Of a stretch of 11,954 bases of DNA, positions 7,401 to 11,954 are shown piece after piece. A model generated the notes under the pieces. It had not been told where the DNA came from. It did no database searches and saw nothing but the letters and a program-made list of their open reading frames with translations. Each line of letters opens with the position of its first letter. Within the stretch, counting starts at the first letter, position 1. The stretch is taken from assembly GCA_029288535.1 (NCBI GenBank), contig JARIGY010000014.1:1-11954 (forward strand), given 5' to 3'. Source of the stretch: Candidatus Tayloriibacteriota bacterium. GTDB lineage: Bacteria > Patescibacteriota > Minisyncoccia > Phycocordibacterales > JAKAEA01. Position numbers and translations under genes: made by a program.

Positions 7401-8111
7401 TTTCGCGACAAGCTTCTTGAGGTCGGTGTTCTTGAAAATATTGAAGATCGCTTCGGCGCCGATGCCCGCTTCGAAAAGCGTGCCGTACTTCAGGCTGAAG
7501 TTGTGGTATTCGATCTCGTCGAGCACGCGGCCTTCCTGGATGCTTTCAATGTCTTTCTTGGTATTGGTAAATAATTCTTTGACTGCGTCCTTTGACTTAT
7601 CGTCCTGAAGGTTTTTTACTTTTGTCTTGTATTCGGCTTCGAGGTCCTTGATGATCGCGGCGCGGGCGTCTTCGCTCACGTTGATCACGATATAGCCGGC
7701 GAAGTAGATGACTTTCTCAAGGTCGGGAGTATTGAGGCCGAGGATCATGCCGATGCGCGATGGCATGGATCGGAGAAACCAGATATGCGAAACAGGAGTC
7801 GCGAGGTCGATATGGCCCATGCGCTCCCGGCGGACTATTGAGCGGGTGATTTCCACTCCGCACTTCTCGCAGATGATTCCCTTGTAGCGGATGCCGCGGT
7901 ATTTTCCGCAGTAGCATTCGTAGTCCTTGTCGGGTCCGAAGATCTTCTCGTCGAACAGGCCGCTCTTTTCCGAGCGCTGGGTCCGGTAGTTGATGGTTTC
8001 CGGCTTGGTCACTTCGCCATGGGACCATTCCTTGATCTTTTCCGGCGAGGCGACTTTGAGTGCGATGACATCGAAGTCATTCTGATCACTTGTGCGTTGT
8101 TTTGAGTTCAT
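4437..8111 (-). CDS. rpoC: DNA-directed RNA polymerase subunit beta'
   Basis: Largest catalytic subunit of RNA polymerase. At 1224 aa it lacks the large lineage-specific insertions of some phyla. The N-terminal zinc site has C66, C68, C81 and C84. The sequence [14 protein letters not shown] lies at 387-400. The Mg2+-binding active-site loop NADFDGDQM is at 499-507, with D501, D503 and D505. The bridge helix region is about 793-828 ([17 protein letters not shown]). A second zinc site has C835, C907, C914 and C917. The trigger-loop segment follows at about 936-960 ([20 protein letters not shown]). All catalytic and zinc residues are present. The ATG at 8111 lies 18 bases after the rpoB stop. 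The intervening bases contain no Shine-Dalgarno sequence, so re-initiation or coupling after rpoB is likely. It is second in the operon and its product pairs with RpoB in core enzyme. Confidence 0.98.
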   Translation of the reverse strand: [1224 protein letters not shown]

Positions 8112-8129
8112 AATGATGGAGATTTAATA

Positions 8130-11100
8130 TTATGCTTGTTCAGATTCATCTTCGAACTCGACCTTTCTTTTCTTGAGTTCTACATCAAGTCCCAAGCCTT
8201 TCAGGTTGGACATGAGGACGTTGAACGATGCCGGAACATTTGGCGTGCTGATATCGAGTCCTTTGACGATGGAATCGAATGCTGCGGAGCGGCCCTGGAT
8301 ATCGTCGGATTTGATCGTCAGGACTTCGCGGAGGTTGTATGCCGCACCGTGGCCGAGAAGCGCCCAGACTTCCATTTCTCCGAATCGCTGGCCTCCTTGC
8401 TGCGCCTTTCCGCCGAGAGGCTGCTGCGTGATGAGAGAGTAAGGTCCGATTGATCGCATATGGATCTTGTCTTCAACCATGTGGTGGAGTTTCAAGATGT
8501 ACATGTAACCAACGGCGGTTTTCTGCTGGAATGGATCGCCCGTGCGTCCGTCGAAGAGCTGCATTTTGCCGTCTCGGGCAAAGCCTGCCCGTTCGAGTTC
8601 ATCTTTGATTTCAACATCGGTTGCACCGGTAAATGGCGGCACGACAGCCTGGTAGTTGAGTGTCTTTGCCGCAAGTCCCAAGTGCAATTCGAGGATCTGG
8701 CCGAGGTTCATGCGTGAAGGCACGCCAAGCGGTGTGAGGATCATGTCGATCGGAGTTCCGTCTGTCATGTACGGCATGTCTTCGACAGGAAGAATGCGGG
8801 AAATAACACCCTTGTTGCCGTGGCGTCCTGCGAGCTTGTCGCCGACAGAGACGTTTCGCAGCTGCGCGATCTCGATGTGGATGCGCTTGATGATGCCGGA
8901 TTCGAGCTTGTCGCCTTTCTCGCGCGAAAATACTTTCACTGAGATGACGCGGCCGCGTTTGCCGTTTTCAAGCCGCTTCGAGGTATCTTTCACGTCGCGG
9001 GCTTTTTCGCCGAAGAGCGATCGGAGCAATCGTTCTTCCGGAGTAAGCTGTGTCTCGCCTTTTGGCGTGATTTTGCCGACGAGAATATCGCCAGGGCGGA
9101 CTTCCGCACCAATGCGGATCACGCCTTCTTCATCGAGGTTCTTGAGTTTTGATTCGCCGACGTTTGGAATATCATGCGTGGTGACTTCGGGTCCGAGCTT
9201 TGTATCGCGCACGTTCACGACAAATTCTTCGAGGTGGATGGAAGTGAACTTGCTTTCCTTGACGAGTTTTTCGGAAAGGATGATGGCGTCTTCGTAGTTG
9301 TTACCGGACCAGCTCATGAATGCGATAAGCATGTTCTGACCGAGTGCCATCTGGCCCATGTCGGAAGAAGATGTGTCGGCAAGCAGATCGCCTTTGCCAA
9401 CCTTGTCGCCGAGGTTAATAACCGGCCGCTGATGGAATGCGGTAAAGCCGTTGGTTCGCGAGTAGCTCACGAGCCTGTGCTCATGGTCTTTGCCTTTTGA
9501 ATCTTTAACGACGATGTGTCGGGAGTCGACTTCGGAGACGACGCCGGCTGCTGCTGCCAGGATGAGGCGGCCTGTGTCATGCGCAGCTTTCTCTTCGATG
9601 CCTGTTGAAACGAGCGGAGCTTCGGGAATAATGCATGGTGTCGCCTGCTTCTGCATGTTCGAACCCATGAGCGCTCGGGCTGCATCGTCGTGGTTCAAAA
9701 ATGGGATCATGGAAGTCGCAACGGAGAATGCCTGGTTGGTTGCAACGTCAATGTAATCCACTTTGTCGATGGAAACGACTTCAGGGTTGCCGTCTTTTCG
9801 GACTTCGACTTCTTCTTCGATGATCATGCCGTTGTCGTCGTATCGGGTAGCGGCGTGAGCGATGTTGTACGACTCTTCTTCAAGCGCGTTCATGTAGACG
9901 ATCTCGCCGGTGACTTTGCCGTTCTTTACTTTGGCGTACGGAGTTTCGATCATGCCGAATTCATTGAGCTTGGCATAGGTTGAAAGTCGCAAAATGAGAC
10001 CGATGTTCGGACCTTCCGGCGTGTGGATAGGACAGAGTCGGCCGTAGTGGGAAGGATGCACGTCGCGGACTTCGAAGCCGGCGCGGAGTCGGTCGAGACC
10101 TCCGGGACCGAGAGCGGACAATGTTCGAAGATGCTCCAATTCAGACAGGATATTTTCCTGCTGCATGAACTGCGAAAGCTGGTTGGTCGTGAAAAATTCC
10201 TTGATGCGGGCCTGAAGCGGCTTTGGAGAGATGAACTGGACAGGCATCGTGACGTCGGACTCGATGGTCGACATGCGGTCCTGGATATTGCGCTTCATCT
10301 GGCTCATGCCGACGCGGATCTTCTGCTGGAGAAGTTCTCCGACATATCGGACGCGACGGGAACCGAGGTGGTCGATATCGTCTTCATGCGCACCCTCGGT
10401 ATTATTGAGGAGCACGACATTGTTGATGATCGTAGCGACATCATCGAGGTTGATCGTCTTTCGCTCGAGGGATTTCTCATCCATCGGCTTTTCAAAGCGC
10501 TTGTTGAAGCGGAATCGGCCGACGCGGGAAACGTCGTAGCGGTCCTTGTTGAAAATGGTATTGATGAATTCGCGGGCGTTCTCGGCAGTGGCCAGGTCGC
10601 CGTCGCGGAGGCGCTTGTGGATTTCGATGAACGCATCGTCGGCAGTCTTGGCATGATCCTTGGCCAGACTGTTTTCGATCATGGCTTTTGTCAGCGGGTT
10701 GCCCTTGAAAAGGTCGATGATCTGGGCATCTGTTTCCGCTCCCAAGATCCGCAACAGCGAACTTATCGGGAACTTGCGCTTGCGGTCGATGCGGACAAAA
10801 AGAGAGCCGTCGGCTTCTGATTCAAGCTCGATCCATGCGCCTCGGGAAGGAATGATCTTTGCGCCGAAATAGGTCTTACCCTTGATCTCGCTTGAGGTGA
10901 AGAATACGCCGAACGATCGCGCCAACTGCGGCACGATAACCCGTTCGATACCAGTGATGATGAACGTTCCGTGATTGGTCATGAGGGGGAGGTCCGCCAT
11001 GAAAATCTCCTGCTCCTTGGTGCCGCCAAGTGTTTTATTCTTGAGCTTTACGATCACTTTAAGAGGCGCTTCATATGAAAGCTTATTGTCCTTGGCATAG

Positions 11101-11336
11101 AACTCGTCGAACTGAGGGGCACCGAGCTTGAAGCCGACGAAGTCGAGCTCGAACTTCTTGCCTGAATAATCCTGAATAGACGAAAATTCCTTGAAGACTT
11201 CTTCAAGGCCTTTGTCGATCAGCCACTGGAAGCTGTCGATCTGGGCTTCAACCAGATTCGGCATTTCGGTCAACGGCTGCTTGAACCGTCCGAAATACTT
11301 TTGCTCGCGCTTGGCGGGCTTAACATGAGTACTCAT
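8130..11336 (-). CDS. rpoB: DNA-directed RNA polymerase subunit beta
   Basis: Beta subunit of core RNA polymerase and first gene of the operon. At 1068 aa it is a compact form without the large beta insertions of E. coli (1342 aa). Recognisable blocks: LMTNHGTFIITGIERVIVPQ (118-137), the rifampicin-pocket fork loop (386-413, QLSQFMQQ ... SALGPGG), RAGFEVRDVHPSHYGRLCP (418-436) with TPEGPNIGLI (439-448), GRHGNKGVISRILPVEDMP (about 837-855), and the C-terminal GGKAQQGGQRFGEMEVWALL near 975-993. Several rifampicin-contact positions differ from sensitive enzymes, notably Q392 for E. coli D516 and T405 for R529. The ATG at 11336 is fixed by an in-frame TAA six bases upstream and by the normal N-terminus. 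A GGGGAG lies 16 bases upstream, too far for a standard Shine-Dalgarno; a full AAGGAGG lies 35 bases upstream. No ribosomal protein genes precede it in the window, unlike the common rplJL-rpoBC order. Confidence 0.98.
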   Translation of the reverse strand: MSTHVKPAKREQKYFGRFKQPLTEMPNLVEAQIDSFQWLIDKGLEEVFKEFSSIQDYSGKKFELDFVGFKLGAPQFDEFYAKDNKLSYEAPLKVIVKLKNKTLGGTKEQEIFMADLPLMTNHGTFIITGIERVIVPQLARSFGVFFTSSEIKGKTYFGAKIIPSRGAWIELESEADGSLFVRIDRKRKFPISSLLRILGAETDAQIIDLFKGNPLTKAMIENSLAKDHAKTADDAFIEIHKRLRDGDLATAENAREFINTIFNKDRYDVSRVGRFRFNKRFEKPMDEKSLERKTINLDDVATIINNVVLLNNTEGAHEDDIDHLGSRRVRYVGELLQQKIRVGMSQMKRNIQDRMSTIESDVTMPVQFISPKPLQARIKEFFTTNQLSQFMQQENILSELEHLRTLSALGPGGLDRLRAGFEVRDVHPSHYGRLCPIHTPEGPNIGLILRLSTYAKLNEFGMIETPYAKVKNGKVTGEIVYMNALEEESYNIAHAATRYDDNGMIIEEEVEVRKDGNPEVVSIDKVDYIDVATNQAFSVATSMIPFLNHDDAARALMGSNMQKQATPCIIPEAPLVSTGIEEKAAHDTGRLILAAAAGVVSEVDSRHIVVKDSKGKDHEHRLVSYSRTNGFTAFHQRPVINLGDKVGKGDLLADTSSSDMGQMALGQNMLIAFMSWSGNNYEDAIILSEKLVKESKFTSIHLEEFVVNVRDTKLGPEVTTHDIPNVGESKLKNLDEEGVIRIGAEVRPGDILVGKITPKGETQLTPEERLLRSLFGEKARDVKDTSKRLENGKRGRVISVKVFSREKGDKLESGIIKRIHIEIAQLRNVSVGDKLAGRHGNKGVISRILPVEDMPYMTDGTPIDMILTPLGVPSRMNLGQILELHLGLAAKTLNYQAVVPPFTGATDVEIKDELERAGFARDGKMQLFDGRTGDPFQQKTAVGYMYILKLHHMVEDKIHMRSIGPYSLITQQPLGGKAQQGGQRFGEMEVWALLGHGAAYNLREVLTIKSDDIQGRSAAFDSIVKGLDISTPNVPASFNVLMSNLKGLGLDVELKKRKVEFEDESEQA

Positions 11337-11409
11337 ACGCGTTTATTATTAACTCCCCTTAATAAAAGTCGCCTCCTTGAGACTCGAAAAACGCAAAAGC
11401 AACAATGCG

Positions 11410-11429
11410 CATCAATGTCTCCATTGATG
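11410..11429 (-). promoter_or_regulatory. Perfect stem-loop with GNRA tetraloop in rpoB leader
   Basis: In the minus-strand RNA, CATCAATG pairs with CATTGATG across a GAGA loop: eight perfect base pairs closed by a GNRA-type tetraloop. It is not followed by a direct T tract, so it is not a simple terminator. The downstream CGCATTG could compete for the CAATG of the first strand, giving an alternative fold. Confidence 0.55.
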
Positions 11430-11449
11430 GCTTAAAGTCGCTTTAAAGT

Positions 11450-11479
11450 TTATTGAGTTGTCTGCAAGATACTGGGCAA
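11450..11479 (-). CDS. Possible 9-aa leader peptide upstream of rpoB
   Basis: On the leader RNA a consensus AGGAGG (11486-11491) is followed after exactly 6 bases by TTG and eight more codons before TAA, reading MPSILQTTQ. The spacing is ideal for translation. The start is TTG and the ribosome-binding site sits in a hairpin loop, so this may instead be chance. There is no run of a single regulatory amino acid as in classical attenuator peptides. It is listed because Shine-Dalgarno sequences are otherwise rare in this window. Confidence 0.25.
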   Translation of the reverse strand: MPSILQTTQ

Positions 11480-11498
11480 ATTATACCTCCTTATAATT
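11479..11498 (-). promoter_or_regulatory. Hairpin presenting AGGAGG in its loop (rpoB leader)
   Basis: AATTATA and TATAATT form a perfect 7-bp inverted repeat with exactly AGGAGG as the six-base loop. The stem is wholly A-U and therefore weak, so it might melt on ribosome or protein binding. The inverted repeat also contains a TATAAT (11480-11485), which could be mistaken for a -10 box, but no good -35 lies 16-18 bases upstream. Confidence 0.5.
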
Positions 11499-11542
11499 GT
11501 CCAAACGTTCAGCCATTACACAATCTTGCGTTTGATTTGAGT

Positions 11543-11571
11543 ATCCTATCATGCCCTATCAAGCCTGTCAA
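11543..11571 (-). promoter_or_regulatory. Main promoter of the rpoB operon
   Basis: Minus strand: perfect -35 TTGACA (11566-11571), a 17-base spacer, and -10 TAGGAT (11543-11548; 4 of 6 matches) preceded by TGA, an extended -10. Transcription would start near 11536, about 200 bases before the rpoB ATG. The -35 box begins only three bases after the T tract of the upstream gene's terminator, so the two units are packed tightly but insulated. Confidence 0.8.
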
Positions 11572-11573
11572 AC

Positions 11574-11604
11574 AAAAACCCTGGCCATAAATATGGCCAG
11601 GGTT
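11574..11604 (-). terminator. Intrinsic terminator after the small membrane-protein gene
   Basis: A perfect 13-bp inverted repeat (11577-11589 with 11592-11604; core CCCTGGCCATA/TATGGCCAGGG) is followed on the minus strand by TTTTTGTTTG. This is a textbook rho-independent terminator for the gene ending at 11626. In the plus direction it lacks a T tract. It separates that gene from the rpoB promoter immediately downstream. Confidence 0.92.
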
Positions 11605-11625
11605 AAGGGTTTCCTTCCTGTCGGG

Positions 11626-11799
11626 TCAGCTGGAGTGAATGTCGATCGGCGGAGCTCCGCGGCGCTTTCCTTTCATCATTAGAACAATGAACGTCACCGC
11701 CAAAATGATGACCAGAGGAATCCAGAGTTTCATGTACCCGACATATGCCAAAAAGCCGAGAAACAACAATCGCAAACCGTATTTTACCCACGCAGGCAT
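11626..11799 (-). CDS. Small hydrophobic membrane protein, 57 aa, function unknown
   Basis: A short protein with two hydrophobic stretches (about 9-22 and 26-42) joined by GYMK, followed by a basic KGKRRG (43-48) and a short polar tail. This suggests a membrane hairpin with both ends in the cytoplasm, or a single helix with a preceding amphipathic segment. The ATG at 11797-11799 is chosen because AAAGGAG lies 6 bases upstream, the clearest ribosome-binding site in the window. A TTG at 11814 in the same frame would place that site inside the gene and is unlikely. The gene has its own promoter (11836-11864) and a strong terminator (11574-11604), so it is a complete single-gene unit between a surface-protein gene and the rpoB operon. 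I do not recognise the family. The well-formed expression signals argue that it is a real gene. Confidence 0.75.
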   Translation of the reverse strand: MPAWVKYGLRLLFLGFLAYVGYMKLWIPLVIILAVTFIVLMMKGKRRGAPPIDIHSS

Positions 11800-11835
11800 G
11801 GCATCTCCTTTCAAAAAACAGAAGAGTCCTCTTGC

Positions 11836-11864
11836 ACTATCCCCCTTTAGTACAAATATGTCAA
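11836..11864 (-). promoter_or_regulatory. Promoter of the small membrane-protein gene
   Basis: Minus strand: perfect -35 TTGACA (11859-11864), a 17-base spacer, and -10 GATAGT (11836-11841; 4 of 6 matches). Transcription would start near 11829, giving a leader of about 30 bases that holds the AAAGGAG ribosome-binding site. The -35 box lies five bases beyond the stop codon of the upstream partial gene. Confidence 0.75.
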
Positions 11865-11869
11865 GAGTT

Positions 11870-11954
11870 TTATTGCGTTATCGTGAACGAGACCGCATTA
11901 CTCTGGCCGTAACTATTTGCAATATAGAAACGGTATGTGTCGGGCAGGATCTTA
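11870..11954 (-). CDS. C-terminal end of a probable extracellular Ig-like/IPT-domain protein (partial)
   Basis: The last 27 codons before TAA (11870-11872) read PDTYRFYIANSYGQSNAVSFTI near the end. This fits the final two beta strands of Ig-like, IPT/TIG or similar surface domains, in which a G-x-Y-x-x-x-V/A-x-N pattern is followed by SN-A-V-S-F-T-I-T. The rest of the gene lies past the window end, so domain count, signal peptide and anchoring cannot be seen. No terminator separates it from the next promoter. Identification rests on a short segment and is tentative. Confidence 0.5.
   Translation of the reverse strand, partial: KILPDTYRFYIANSYGQSNAVSFTITQ

Larger units (their letters stand above)
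11337..11536 (-). promoter_or_regulatory. Structured 5' leader of the rpoB-rpoC-dnaG-rpoD operon (about 200 nt)
   Basis: From the predicted transcription start near 11536 to the rpoB ATG there is no gene, yet the RNA holds ordered structure. In transcript order: GCAAGAT, which can pair with ATCTTGC (11523-11529 with 11464-11470); a 7-bp hairpin with AGGAGG in its loop (11479-11498); a 9-codon reading frame (11450-11479); a near repeat CTTTAAAG-CGA-CTTTAAG (about 11431-11448); a perfect 8-bp stem with a GAGA tetraloop (11410-11429); a T-run after CGCA/TGCG (about 11387-11409); an orphan AAGGAGG (11372-11378); and AAGGGGAG (11353-11360). I match it to no known riboswitch or ribosomal-protein leader. 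Regulation of the operon through this leader is inference. Confidence 0.5.

Noticed and set aside
10023..10820. 265-codon open frame on the plus strand inside rpoB
   Set aside because: Antisense to highly conserved RpoB sequence, with no independent start signals; treated as a shadow frame.
11387..11429. Attenuator-type terminator in the rpoB leader
   Set aside because: The strong 8-bp stem is not followed by a T tract, and the T5 run further on follows only a 4-bp CGCA/TGCG stem with a 10-base loop; not convincing as a terminator.
11480..11485. TATAAT in the rpoB leader as a second promoter
   Set aside because: No acceptable -35 at 16-18 bases; the bases are better explained as one arm of the AGGAGG hairpin.
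11800..11814. TTG start at 11814 giving a 62-aa small membrane protein
   Set aside because: The AAAGGAG ribosome-binding site would lie inside the gene; the ATG at 11799 has ideal spacing from it.

Overview
The window carries ordinary bacterial information-processing genes around one small accessory module. Four large genes lie head to tail on the minus strand (rpoB, rpoC, dnaG, rpoD; 11336 down to 1478), separated by only 18, 16 and 9 bases. They encode the RNA polymerase beta and beta' subunits, DNA primase and the primary sigma factor. All read through in the standard bacterial code, with no TGA reassignment. Compact beta (1068 aa) and beta' (1224 aa) subunits, the style of helicase and DUF559 gene, and the scarcity of Shine-Dalgarno sequences suggest a Candidatus Patescibacteria (CPR), perhaps parcubacterial, genome. 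That placement is an inference from sequence style, not from a tree.

Layout from left to right. 1-923 (minus) is the N-terminal 307 residues of a superfamily 1 UvrD/Rep-type helicase, cut by the window edge, with its own promoter that predicts a leaderless mRNA. 1008-1358 (plus) is a small, AT-rich DUF559/Vsr-like endonuclease gene. 1356-1480 is a nested palindromic element whose two ends supply the stop codons of the endonuclease gene and of rpoD. 1478-11336 is the rpoB-rpoC-dnaG-rpoD operon. 11337-11536 is a structured leader of about 200 nt, with the operon promoter at 11543-11571. 11574-11604 is an intrinsic terminator closing a one-gene unit for a 57-aa membrane protein (11626-11799), which has its own promoter at 11836-11864. 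11870-11954 (minus) is the C-terminal tip of a probable surface protein ending in an Ig-like or IPT-like strand pattern.

The operon joins two groups that are usually separate: rpoBC, often found after ribosomal protein genes, and the dnaG-rpoD pair of the classical sigma operon. One promoter and one leader could therefore set the level of core polymerase, primase and housekeeping sigma together. The points most worth a second look are the DUF559 gene with its palindromic element, the rpoB leader in which AGGAGG sits in a hairpin loop before a 9-codon reading frame, and substitutions at rifampicin-contact positions in RpoB. No tRNA, rRNA, CRISPR array or transposase was seen.
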